The notes beneath the pieces were generated by a model. It saw only the letters and a list, made by a program, of their open reading frames with translations. It had not been told where the DNA came from and ran no database searches. From positions 3,334,001 through 3,398,000 of the forward strand of contig WAID01000007.1 in assembly GCA_016584495.1 (NCBI GenBank): a stretch of 64,000 bases of DNA, in the 5' to 3' direction. This document shows, one piece after another, positions 36,931 through 48,418 of this stretch (positions within the stretch are counted from its first letter, which is position 1; each line of letters starts with the position of its first letter). This DNA comes from Celoporthe dispersa. Its lineage: Eukaryota; Ascomycota; Sordariomycetes; Diaporthales; Cryphonectriaceae. A program made the position numbers and the translations under genes.

Positions 36931-37830
36931 GTTGCAAAAGACGAGCAGGACTACGACAACCCTTAATTCTTCACAATCTCGGGTCTTTCTCTTTTTCAGT
37001 CTGAATACTGCTGGGTAAAAGTTCAGCATCTTTATCAGATCGGAAGCTATTATTTCCGTATCATGAGTGTAATTATAACTTCTTTTACACCATATATATA
37101 TATGAGTATTACCGATAAGTATAATGGCTCCTAACGATTCTACATCTCACCCCAATCTAGTAACAAGAAGTCCTATTCTATGCTACGATATGTGAGCTAA
37201 AGATGTATGGTTTCGTAAACCTACCAAACTATACTTGTTTGTATCAAGAGAAATAATTTATCCACTTATGCACTATCACAGCAGAGGAAATTAGCCCTGA
37301 CTCTGACGGGTGGTCGCCATTGACGCCTTCTCATGACAGTCCAGCTACGGAGACAGATGTACGGGCAAACCGACGCCTATACGCTCAGCGAGGCTTCGTC
37401 CAGTCGGTTGAGGGCCAATGATACTTTGAGACTGAGAATAGGTCTCTCGGTGCCTGTCCTAAGGGGATTCTTCCTTACAATGTGATTTGTGTGCTCAAAG
37501 ACTTCGGCAAACCTGTGATCTGCGCAAAAATGACGAGGATTGGAAATTGAAGAGCTCGTAAAGTTTGGCGAGGCCGCCATTCAGCGCTCTGGGCTTCGGT
37601 GATTTTTGCAATCTAAGCAATGTAAATAATCTCAACCGCTCATGTATTCTCAGTGAGCTCTGTCAGCCAGATACGTTGTTAGAGCAAACACTCTGATTGC
37701 TAAGACATGTACGGACCAAGGGTTGGGAGCAAAAACCTACATTTCTTCGTCTTGAAAAATCCGATATTTCAATATGAGACATTTCGATAACAGTATAGAC
37801 TATTAAGACTAGAGCCTTCGCCGTTAACAC
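36931..37830. other. AT-rich stretch, no gene seen
   Basis: Distinctly AT-rich sequence with TA-rich words (for example the tatatatata run near 37093) between the ankyrin relic and the deaminase gene. Short frames lack domains. The composition differs from the GC-rich housekeeping flanks and could reflect repeat-induced mutation or old insertions. Confidence 0.5.
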
Positions 37831-40470
37831 TCAGTTGCACTGCATAGGTCTGCTGTGGGTGTCAATCATAACAACCTGGTTACCAAAGGCGAAGCACGCG
37901 TTTCCATCCGAGTCCTTCCACGAGCAGAGAGTATCTTTCTGCGCTCCTAATGATTGCACGTCTAGCAATAACTCTGGATGGCGCCGCAGTGTTGCCGCGG
38001 CCTCTTTGGGGCTGAGCCATCTCGGCGTAAACGGTAATCCGGAACTGTCTATGAAAATGTCCAGGTTTGCGGAGCGGAACCAATCCTTTCTGCCCGCCAC
38101 AGGTTCGAAAGGAGGTGGAGAGCCATGATGAGGCTTTCCCTCTTCGCGGATCTGCCGGCTTGGCCCGGGATGATCATTGTTCTCGCCTTCAGAATCAGTC
38201 CTCGTCCTCAAGTTGTCGGCCTTGGTTGACTTGCTGCTATCATCACTGGCTGAGCTGACTATTCCGGCGATCTTGCTGTTTGGAGATTGCACAACCTCAT
38301 CGCGACGTTCTTCATCGTCTAGGGCTCCGCCTTCGTCAGGCTCTTTGCCTGATTCCAACGCCAGGCTACCGCCGTTTCTCTGTTGAAAACCTTCGCGGGT
38401 CTCGCATATCTCATGGATCTCACCACCGCCTTGAAACACCATCTCATCAGTTTTCTGACTTGGTTGATCGTCCAAAACGCTTGCGTTTGTGATATTCCCA
38501 GCAATATGCCCAGCAAATTCCTGAGGTTCTTGGCCATCGAGGTTCTGAGAAGCCAGATTGCGGCTTGACAGATTTGACAGTGTCGTCATAGCAGATGCCG
38601 AGAGATTCAAGGAATATATGGAGCTTTCGTTTGGGAGCATGGTGATCGGCTTATTCTTAGTCTGCGCCAACCTTCGGATCGCTTTGGTGATCTCCTTCTC
38701 CAGATGCCTGTTGAGCTCCTCCTGCAGCGGTAGTGAGCTCAAGGTCGAGGGGAGCCGCCAACTGGCATATAGTCTTCCGTGGCTCTTCGGAACCGCGTAT
38801 TTGCCATGGAGGTCGAAAAGGGTATCGCAGAGATAACAAGGCTTCTTGGAGGAGGCTATGACTCTTGGTGGGAGACCTTGGGACACATTCTCATAGTGAG
38901 CGAGTATCTGGATTTCTGCATGGATTTTTGGACTCGAGTAGCCTTGTTTCGACTCGAGTTGTGAAGGACCTGTCTGTGTCTGTGGAGATCCCTTTCTGTA
39001 CCCACGGCGGAAGGCTGTACTCTGAGATACTACCCTTCTGCTGCGAGAGCCTAGCGAGTATGGCCGTGATATGAGTATGTCCAGTAGCTTGCGTGGGGGT
39101 TTGGAAAGCTGCGTCTGGGAGAGACACCCTTTTGACAGTTATATTTCGCAGCGCTTGTGTCCTCCTTGCTTCTTTGCAGAGAAATTTGGCACTCTCCTGA
39201 GCTCTGGCAGTCTTGGCGAGGCAGCTGAGGAGCCTTTTCCTCGCACTTCTAGGCATCTCATGACCATCGAGACAACTCATAAGAATCTCAAGTGGAACTC
39301 GCCTCATGAATTTGGCAACATGCCGAATCAGCTCTGTGAGATCCACGTGATCCGGGTTATCCAAGGCGTTGAAATCGTCCAGGCGTACTAGCAGTTGCCT
39401 CGACCGATCTTCGTAGCTCTGGAGCTGATCCGGTGATATATTGAAGTTGTGTTGCTGCACTTTGATTCTCCAGGATGTTTCGAGGAATTCCCTCAGGCTC
39501 GAACCGATGAAACGCCTTAGAGGTTTATCCAGCGAGAGCCTGGCTATTCTCGATCCTAAGCGCTTGAGAATACGTCCTCTTTGTAATGCGATGATTTGGT
39601 TGAAGATAATCTCTTCAGTCGTCGCCGCTTTCTTGTCGCCGGCCGCTAGTAGAAGTATTCACATCAGTCTGGTCAATCTTGTGAAGACGTCTTGACCGAG
39701 TTATCTCATGGGTCATTAATCGGGACGTGTTACCTACTGGGTAGAGCGAGACGCAATTCACTGAAAATTTTCTCGAAGCCCTTTTGCACGGCATCCAGAA
39801 CCTCCTGAGCACTCTTCGGGCCAGGCTGATTGATGGCCAACAGGACCTTGCAGCCTTCTTCATTCGGGAGCTCTTCGATACTCACAGCCGTGACATGCTC
39901 TTCGTCATCTGAGATGCCGGACAGAAAGGCCAGCGTGGTCACCAGCTTGCTTTCTTGGTCGAAAGTAAGAGTCCTCGGACAGCTTGACTTGTGAAACTGG
40001 TGGCGTGGATGCTCTAGGTGTCGCCGTTTGGTGCCAGGCAGAGACGTAAGCATTCCCAACAGGACTATGTTTTCTGCGCACCTTACTGGTTGCGAGGGCA
40101 TCAACGACTGAGGTTCCTTCGAGCATCCAGGTGCGGCTGGAGACACAAGCTGGGGAAGGGGATTGAGCTTGACCGTCGGCCGCGTCTTGTTCGTCGCCTT
40201 GCTCTCTTTCGTAGCTTTCACTTTCTCCGGCGCCTTGGCCTTCCCAGGCTTGACAGCCGTTGCATGACTCTGTTTTGGCGGCTTTTGTGGCTTCTGTAAT
40301 TGTTGAGTAGGAGGAGGTGGTGCAGTTGGCTTGGACTTGTTTGATTTCTTCTTGTTTTTCTGCTTCTTGGGCCCGGCTGGAGCCACCTTGGAACTCGTCG
40401 CTCCACCCGAGGGCACATTCTGCTGTTGGGCGGGGAGCTTGGACGCCTTGGATGACTTCTTCTTGCGCAT
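37831..40470 (-). CDS. OTT_1508-like deaminase-domain protein (two frameshifts)
   Basis: Exons 40470..39738 and 39646..37831 flank a 91-nt intron (gtaggt ... actag). Single-base slips occur at T3 39600-39602 and T5 38925-38929 (plus strand; one extra base each). Corrected length is 848 aa. The order is a Lys/Pro/Gln-rich N-terminus, a helical region (KLVTTLAFLSGISDDEEHV, ALQRGRILKRLGSRIARL, LARTA-type helices), then a deaminase core with HAE (IHAEIQILAHYE, codons at 38914-38922) and PCYLC (38827-38841) followed by GKYAVPKSHGRLYASWRLP. HAE plus PCxxC supply the catalytic Glu and zinc ligands of the cytidine-deaminase fold. The C-terminal 280 residues are Ser/Asp/Glu-rich and end in a small conserved-looking block. 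An alternative ATG at 40689 adds 73 residues. Substrate unknown; such fungal deaminases are proposed, not proven, to act in conflict or immunity. Confidence 0.75.
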
Positions 40471-41262
40471 ATTGGGAGAGGAGCGATGCTGATTTCTTCT
40501 CAAGTCTTCGTGAGTGTCTCTATAAGTAGTAACATCAAAGCGCATACACGGCGGCCGATTGAGAGCAAGAGAGAGCGAGATAGAGTATGTGGCCTGGAGC
40601 AGCTCAAGGTGAACGAACCACCATCCCTTAAATGCCGTGTTCTCCTGCCCGCAATGCGCATGTGAGACCAGTCTCAATACCAACGGCATTCTCGCTGCAT
40701 GAGCCCGCCAATGAGGAGCAGTTTGACTGGCTCGCTTGGCTTTCCGTGCTGCAGGAGGCCTGCCACCATGTGAGCCGCGCCATGAGGGTCGTCTGCTGGG
40801 CTCTGGTATAACATTGACTGAGTGTGCTCTCCTTCATTCCTCTTTTTCTTCTTTTTGATTTGCATATTATCTAAATGATGATGCGGCTGTGATTAGGAGA
40901 GAGAATGTCTGGTGAGGTTGTTCTTTCGTGATTCGTGAGAGGATCACGCTGAGGCGGGTATGGGGAATTAGACGGAATTGAGCCGCTGAGAGAGAGGAAC
41001 TCGGAGACCGGGTCACAGGGGTGTGCTTTGAGTGTGCCCCTAGCAAGCATGATACAATTCACGTCACAGCAGCCCGGATAGGATTGGGCCTTAGCTTAAC
41101 TGACGCCTACACTTTGTCCTTGATTTCTACCAGACCAATATCCCTTCCTCCTCTTGACCAAATGACGCCTCTGACCATATCGACATTCTAGGAGGTCTGG
41201 TCTACCTCCTCCCCCTCCTCCACTACCACCACCAACATCATCAACATCATCAAGCAGCTATC
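40471..41262. promoter_or_regulatory. Divergent interval between deaminase and DUF7053-like gene
   Basis: A 792-nt head-to-head interval. The 40471-40689 part is open in the deaminase frame and may be leader or N-terminal coding sequence. Nothing else was recognised. Confidence 0.4.
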
Positions 41263-42024
41263 ATGTCTTGTGAGTGGAACCCCCGTCCCACAAGGCTGAG
41301 TGAGGCTCCACATGGCCGCCACGCATGCACGACATCAACACTCCTTTTCTGACCCTTGCATCAGGGTTCAGTTCCAGCAGCAGGGTCGTGATCAAGACCA
41401 GGCTGCCACCGGGCGCGACCCTGAAGCAGGGCGTAGCCATGCTCCACGACCAGGACTTCTTCATCAACTGCGACCCCTGCCTGCAGAAATACGAGCTCGT
41501 GGAGAGGGAGATGGCCAGCCCGGAGCTCCCGGAGGACCGCGTCAAGGGTATCGGTCCCACGACGTTGTACAAGATCATGGACGTCGTCGAGAATATCCCC
41601 AAGGGGGTCTGGGGGAGCCACGTCGAGTCGCAGTACGAGTTCACCGACGTCGAACGGGGTCTGTTCTGCCGGATCCGCAGTCCCCTCAATGTGGTGATGG
41701 AGGCGCTGTGGGAGATCCGGGATGCGGAGGACGGCGAGGGGCTGGAGCTGGTGGAGGAGGCTGATATCAAGTGCTCGAGACTGCTCATTGGTATTGTGAA
41801 GAGTCAGACTGAGGGCGGCGGTAAGTAATCGTTCCCGGACCTCCTCCATACTTCTCGTGTCTGCACCCCGGCTTCTCAAGCTGGACGGACATCGAACCCG
41901 TCTCCCGGAGATTGCCATTCTCGTGCTGAGTTCAAGTTTAGCCGGAAAGATCCATGCAAAGATGATAGGACGACTGAAGAAGGAGGTTGACGAGTCTTCA
42001 GCAACGGATAGTGGTTCTGCTTGA
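41263..42024 (+). CDS. DUF7053-like protein
   Basis: Three exons, 41263..41269 (only 7 nt), 41365..41820 and 41942..42024, give 181 aa. The spliced start MSWFSSSSRVVIKTRLPPG and the blocks VAMLHDQDFFINCDP, WGSHVESQYEFTDVERGLFCRIRSP, LELVEEADIKCSRLLIGIVKSQ and IHAKMIGRLKKEV match my recollection of a small fungal family of unknown function with a START-like beta-rich fold. The tiny first exon is supported by a consensus donor (gtgagt) right after ATGTCTT and a tcag acceptor restoring frame. The downstream exon is supported by the conserved C-terminal helix; without it the protein would stop early at GGGK. Function unknown, probably cytosolic. Confidence 0.78.
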
Positions 42025-43432
42025 GATTCCAGCTTTGCAGCGGATGATATAGGTCTGGACATTTCAATGATACTTATGACGCCTGTATGTAACATTCTCA
42101 GGCTTGGAACCGTGCACAAACATGTTTCCAGTTACACCCTCATCATCTGTACTAGACAGAGTATACAACTTCGTCTGTCAGCCTGACACGTCTCCCTAAG
42201 AAGTCTTCAACAGACCCAAGAGGTCTCTAGCCCGAGGCTGGACGGCGCTATTACCTCTATACTGCCAATAGAGCCATGTTGCCATCGAACTGTCACATCT
42301 GGTCAGCAGGAGTAGTGCCATAGTAAGTGGCGCAATGAAAATTAGAGGGTTTATTGACGGAGCCTGGGCGAGTCATTGGATCATGAACAAAGTGTCGCTC
42401 ACAAGAAAAAACGAGAAAAGAAATTTAGTGGAACGCCCAGAGCAGGGGTCAAGATCCGTCAGCCGCAGGTGGAGGGGAAAGAACGACCGGGCAGGGATGT
42501 CGGTTTTTAAACACCCCCCCCCCCTGGAGCGGCGTCTTCGTCTAACCTTGTTAGCCCTGTTTTGCTTTCCGCTGGGACCCTGCATCGTCTCAGAGACGAC
42601 CAAAGGAAGTGCAATACAACACGACATCTCTCTCTCTAATCCTTCCTCGACCTCAACTTCAAAGCCTCCACAACTCCCACCGTCATCCCCAACGAAGCCC
42701 TTATCCATAGCACACTTGTATAAGGGAAGGAAGCAACACAATTACTCGATCGCATAGGGCTCTGCTGGCACGATCTGGGTTCGCATGAACCGGAAGAGTC
42801 GGTGGAGTTGGCGTTTGCGGACAACCCCCCCCTCTCTTCCCAGCCTTACGACAAAGGCTCACCTTGATAAGCAACAAACGTCACCATTGCAACGCAACTT
42901 GAGGTTGACGAAGACGTCTGAGTGCTTCGCCAGGGCACGCCTTGACCAAGCAACTCTGTAAGTCCCATGAGATTTTTGTGTTGGTGTGCTTGGACCTGGT
43001 CTCAACAGGATGTCATCATCGCCTCGCTGACGACTCCAAAAGGTCAAGGCGAACGGGACTATTCAGGGCACCAGGGTCTTCAACCCCCTCAACCGGCCCT
43101 TCCTTCTGGTAGTCCTGTTTGCAAGAGCGTCTCTTACCGTTGTATCTGACCTCTTGGCTCTACTCTTCTCTTCCCTCTTATCACCACAAGAAGCCTGTCC
43201 CGCAAGAGCTTGATCCACATGAGATTTGTCCTCGTGAGGCCACCTCAATACTTACGCTACTATTCATGACTGCATCCGGGGCTGGAGCCCCTAGCTGAAT
43301 GCAATAGCCAGCAAGTCGAACTAAACGACTGCCACCGACGACTGTGGGCTCAAGCCGCGACTGGGTCTGAGCTTTTCTTTTTAATTTTTTTTTTACCTGG
43401 TTCCGGAGCCTCCGTAAAAGCCTGTTGTTATC
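42025..43432. other. 1.4-kb stretch upstream of the kinase gene
   Basis: Contains a C11 run at 42524-42534 and C/T-rich sequence suggestive of a long leader for the kinase mRNA. Short open frames lack domains. No gene is supported. Confidence 0.5.
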
Positions 43433-45947
43433 ATGGCACACCTCTCGACATACGCCGCCGACTTTTCGGTCACGCGGCAAAAGGCGATCGAGGATGCAAA
43501 GAAGATGCAGGTTGTGGTGCAGGAGGAGTGCAACAAGGCCGGCAAAGAAGTCCCTCCATATTTGCTGCGGGAGTTGATCGGAAAGGGAAGCTTCGGCCGA
43601 GTCTACAAGGCCTTGGATGGCAAGACGAGCAGGGTCGTCGCGGTCAAGATCATCGACATCGAAGAGTCTGACACTCTGAACCCCAAACTAGCCGACACGT
43701 ACTCGGAGTTTCTCAAGGAGATCAATGCCCTCAAGCTGCTCAGCGAGGGCGGCGCAAAGAACATCAACCATGTCCTCGACGCTTTACCCGTAGGCCAGTC
43801 CATGTGGATGGTCTGCGAGTATTGCGCCGGCGGTAGTGTGGCCACGCTGATGAAACCGACTGCGCCGGGAGGTCTCCAGGAGAAATGGATCATCCCGATC
43901 CTGAGGGAGGTCGCCGAGGCCATCTTCTGGGTGCACAAGGCTGGTATCATCCACCGTGATATCAAGTGTGCTAATGTGCTCATCACGGAAGCCGGTGGGG
44001 TCCAGCTTTGCGACTTTGGCGTGTCGGGCGTGATCGAGACCAGATTCGACAAGCGATCTACCTTTATAGGGACACCGCACTGGATGGCACCGGAGCTATT
44101 CGACCTCTCGGCATCCTACGGAGTCGAGGTTGATATCTGGGCCTTCGGATCCATGATGTTCGAGATCGCCTCCGGTCTACCACCAAACGTTATGGCAGGA
44201 ATCGATGTCACGCAGCTGGGCAGCTATCTCAAACAGCATACCCCGACGCTACAAGGAGACAAGTATTCCGAGAAGCTCAAGGACCTCGTCTCGTTCTGTC
44301 TGGTGGAGGACCCGACCAAGAGGCCTATCATCGAGGAAGTCCAGCACCATCCCTATCTTTTCAATACAGAGAGCACACATCCCACCTCATCATTAGCGAT
44401 GCTGGTCAAGGCATTCAGGGTTTGGGAATCGCAAGGTGGTAGCCGGAAGTCGCTATTCGCGTTGGGGAGGCGCTCAAGGGCCGCTCGATTCCGACCTGGC
44501 CTCCACCGCGATGGCAAACGACGAATGGAACTTCAGCACGACTGTCGATTTCGATCATCGCGTCATGAGCAATACAGATGCACAAGCCGTCTACGACGTA
44601 TACGGTTCTCAGGTAGACCTCACAGATCTCGGGGAGCCTACTCCCCAAGCATTCAAACCCAAGCGGCGACGGCCACCGCCAAACCTTCCGGTCATAAGGG
44701 CACCTTTGGAGAAGGTCTTTGACCCCAATACGATATCAAACTATGAAGAGAACGCCCGGGTTTACTATGGAAAGCCGATGCTCCCACCAGCTTCGGACCT
44801 GCCCCTGCGGGACGACTCACACAACGCGACAGTGAGAGAGTCTCTGATCGATCTGGATGCATCGCTCCACGGCGGGCGCCTGTCGAAATTCGTCGATATG
44901 GAGACCATCAAGGCTGGCCCACGACGGTCGCGTGATTACGAATTCGGTGGCGAGGACTATACCAGGCAGCCGAACAGTGACCCGGAGACAGTCATCGCGT
45001 CGAACAGCAGAAAGACACAGGAGTGGAAGTTCCCCGTCATGATGCCTGCTTCTGCTAATCCCGAGATGTCCCGCTTCCCCTTCAATGAAGACGGCACTAG
45101 CCTTCCGGGATCTGCTCGCCCGCCTTTGCTGCACCACGCGACGGAGCCCGTCGGCTTCTCAAATGACTTCAGCAGCAATAATCTTATGGTCCCGCGCACT
45201 GCCTCCCAGCAGGACAACCGCATCTCGATGGGCAGCCTGATCGACTTGGATGAGAGTCTCCCGGACCCAGTCATGTCCAGTCATTCTCCACGCCCATCGA
45301 CCGCCAACTCAGACGTAGTATCTGAGGTAGGCAGCGCATTCGACCTCGAAAGGCACACCTCCTATGTCCCGTTTCCCTCGTCCAATCGAGAACCATCCAT
45401 CTACGTCTCGGACGACTCCAACCTGGCCGGAGGGATCATGAACCAGCGAGCCCCGCCAAGCTTTGCAGATGACCAGACACGAGGACGCAAGCTGAGCACG
45501 ACTGACGCATTCATTGATGATGCGTATCTCTACGCTGGAGGCGAGGACGTCGGGGACCAGATGATGCTGGGACCCGCGATCGGGAGCCGCTCCTCCTCGT
45601 CCCACTACAGGGACAACAGTCTCAACGGCATGAGCGAGACTGAGTATACCACGACCTCAAGCAGACGGACGCCATCTACCTCGTCTATGAACTCGTTCTA
45701 CCAGGCTGCAGATGGGCGTGCCATGCCACTGCTGCCTGGGCCGCCGTCCGAGAGGGTCATGATGGGAGAGGGCGGGCAGCTGATGAGAGACGAGTTCCTC
45801 CGGCTCCTGGACGGGATGACGAGCCATCTCAAGTTCACGGGGGAATACGTCGAGGAGCTGCCTGTCAGGGAGGTCAGGGAGGAGCTCGATCATCCGAGAG
45901 ATGCAGAACGGGCAGCGAGAAGCTTTTGGATAAGGGACACTTGTTGA
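43433..45947 (+). CDS. Germinal-centre/STE20-family kinase, POD-6/Nak1/Kic1-like (frameshifted)
   Basis: Single exon; 837 aa after correcting one slip. The kinase domain (about 45-315) has GKGSFGRVYK, VAVKII with the ATP Lys, HRDIKCANV, DFGVSG, GTPHWMAPE and DIWAFG. The substitution pattern and the long acidic, Ser-rich tail with repeated SLIDLD motifs (RESLIDLDASL, MGSLIDLDESL) fit the POD-6 (Neurospora), Nak1 (fission yeast), Kic1 (budding yeast) group. These kinases act upstream of the NDR kinase COT-1/Orb6 in polar tip growth. The frame breaks at G4 44464-44467; dropping one G joins SRKSLFALGGAQG to the tail. The start ATG follows a T/A-rich leader. The last residues (SFWIRDTC) look unlike a family end, so a further slip near the stop is possible. 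Confidence 0.87.
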
Positions 45948-46811
45948 TCATAGGCAGATAACAGCTTTTTTTTTTTTGGGGGGGGGACTTTTCTTATTTT
46001 GGATAGACATCTGGGGTTTTGGGCGAAAGTGGACGAATGGGTGGGTAGGAGATCTATTTTGACGTGACTGGACAAGGGGACCCTGGGGGACGAATGATTG
46101 CTTTGCAGATATCTGATTCAGCGGAGGCTACGTCCTGGGAACCTACACCAAACGTCTGTACAATATGATGGCACGATGGGTAAGACGAAACGCCAGCAGC
46201 GTCTATGACTTGTCAAAGGTCGGGAGGAGGTGTGATCCAAGAGGGCAACTTGGGGGCGCTTTTTGGTATATATATTACATGGTGCATGCTCCATGATGAA
46301 GTGGGCTGCAGTGTATAGAACATCTATTGAATTTGGGAATATTTTTGATCACATTTGTAGAACAAGAAGAAAGAAGAAGATAATAACACAATGAGGTTAA
46401 AGATGTGACCCGCTCGCTGGTGGGCTTGATTTAGGGTCGCCACTTAGTTCGCCCGCCCCCAGGCTGAGCCGTTGAAAATTGCTAAGTCTCAATGAGCGGA
46501 TGGATGACTCAACTGAGATTTTCTTGCACTCAACATGAACATCGACAACCAACATTTCGAACCACTACTCGTTTCGCCTGAAGACAATTGCAAAGAAAGA
46601 AAAAAAAAAATAGAAAATTGTCAACGAATAGGCTCTTTATTCGAAATTTCTCGTCAAGTTGGCTTCATCATACCGGGCCCGTGGTCTATTGCACAGCGCA
46701 GCTGCAAAGCCTTTCACTAATTCACCCTCAAAAGCTGCGGCCTCATCTACACCACCACTCTTGATTTTTCCACACCAAAAAGTCCAGATCACTACTGTCC
46801 AAAACATAAAG
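45948..46811. other. Intergenic stretch between kinase and SUA5
   Basis: AT-rich 3' sequence of the kinase and the SUA5 upstream region. The SUA5-proximal 180 nt (46632-46811) is open and in frame with SUA5 but contains no ATG; see findings. No other gene was seen. Confidence 0.5.
45966..45986 (+). repeat. T12-G9 homopolymer pair
   Basis: Twelve T followed directly by nine G just after the kinase stop codon. This is a likely length-error hotspot in sequencing. Confidence 0.85.
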
Positions 46812-48166
46812 ATGAAGACACGGATACTCAAAGTCCCGCCAGGCCCCGACTCAGGCCACTTCGTCTCCTCCTCTTCCGCCAACCTTCTCGACACCTGGGA
46901 AATCTCCACCTCGCCCTCCGCCCAGGCCACTCTCGCCCCCCTCCACGAGGCCGCCCGCCTCCTGCGCGAGAGCGACATACCTGTGGCTTTCCCGACAGAG
47001 ACGGTGTACGGCCTGGGCGCAGATGCGACGCGCAGTGCCGCCGTGAGGGCATCTATGCGGCCAAGGGGAGGCCGTCGGACAATCCGCTGATCGTGCATGT
47101 GTGTGATCTGGACATGCTGCGGGGGCTGCTTAGACCTACGCAGCAGCAGCAGCAGCAGCAGCACGATGACGGGTCTACCACCATGAACGGTACGAATGGG
47201 GTAGGAAAGAAGGAGGAAGAGGAGGAGGAGGAGATCATTCCCCGGATCTATAGGGAGCTGGTCAGGCGCTTCTGGCCTGGACCCCTCACCATCCTCCTCC
47301 GCTGCCCTACAGGAACCTCCGCGCCGCTCGCCCCAGAGGTGACTGCCGGCCTACCAACCTTTGGCGCCCGAATGCCCGCCTCACCTCTGGCACGCACCCT
47401 GATTCGTCTCGCGGGAGCACCGCTGGCAGCCCCCTCGGCCAACGCGAGCACCAAGCCATCACCAACAGCTGCATCGCACGTGCTGGACGACCTGGAGGGC
47501 CGCGTGGAGCTGATCCTCGACGGCGGAAGCTGTGGTGTGGGCGTGGAGAGCACCGTGGTCGACGGGCTGTGCGAGCCGCCGGTCGTGCTGCGGCCGGGCG
47601 GGGTGAGCCTGGAGGAGCTGCGGGGTGTTCCGGGCTGGGAGCACGTGGTGAAGGGGTATCGGGATGAGAGCGAGGAGGGGAGCAAGAAGGAGGGTGGTGG
47701 GCCGGGGCCGAGGGCGCCAGGGATGAAGTATAAGCATTATAGCCCAAGGGCCAAGGTGGTTCTCTTTGAGGCGAGGAGCGGGAAGGGGAGCGAGGATGTG
47801 CTGGTCGAGCTGAAGGAGAAACGAGAGGAGAGGGCCGCTGTTGGGATCATCAGGACGCTGAGGTGGCAGAGACTACCCGGGGGAGAGGCCGCTCAAGCAG
47901 ATGCTGTCGTGGAAGATGCGGCGTTGAATGGTCATGCGGACCTGGGCTATGAGATCTCTACGTCCATCATAGATGGGGTGAAAGTTCTTGACATCGGCTT
48001 GGGGGAGGATACGAGATTGGTCGCCCAAGGGCTCTTCTCGGCGCTCAGGGAGCTGGACAGAAAGGGCGCAGATGTCATCTTTGTCGAGGGCGTCGAGGAC
48101 AGAGAGGACATAGCGGCAGCGGTCATGAACCGTCTGCGCAAGGCCGCCTCGGAAATTAGAGCATAG
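46812..48166 (+). CDS. SUA5: Threonylcarbamoyl-AMP synthase Sua5/YrdC (frameshifted)
   Basis: Single exon; 451 aa after adding one G in the G3 run 47047-47049, which joins TRSAAVRG to IYAAKGRPSDNPLIVHV. It makes threonylcarbamoyl-AMP from Thr, bicarbonate and ATP for t6A37 modification of ANN-decoding tRNAs. The YrdC domain has FPTETVYGLGADA, KGRPSDNPLIVHV, FWPGPLTI, FGARMPASPLARTLI, PLAAPSANAS and CGVGVESTVVDG. A Sua5-type C-terminal domain follows the PGMKYKHYSPRAKVVLFE linker and includes LGYEIST, LFSALRELDRKGADVIFVEG and AAAVMNRLRKAA. Within the YrdC domain an insert carries Q7 and a run of Glu (about 47141-47232). ATG 46812 is the first in-frame ATG. Confidence 0.92.
47141..47161 (+). 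repeat. (CAG)7 in SUA5
   Basis: Seven perfect CAG codons inside a low-complexity insert of the YrdC domain, followed downstream by a GAG/GAA-rich stretch encoding poly-Glu. Confidence 0.9.
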
Positions 48167-48418
48167 AAACTAGATAGATAAGACGCATCAGTGCAGCATG
48201 GTCCGATCCGGCCCCGTCTGGACCCGTATAGAGTGTTGGTTGCTCTGTTTCAATATAAGAGAGAGACCTTCATCGTTGAAGCACGATTCGATTGTCCGAA
48301 AGCAAATGTGATGTGTCCCCAGTACTCCTTTTCTAGAAAACTAGACGCCCAGCCCATGTTTCCCTGCGCAGGACTTTGCCACCTCCTACTACCACATCCC
48401 TGCCCCTACACAGCGCAT

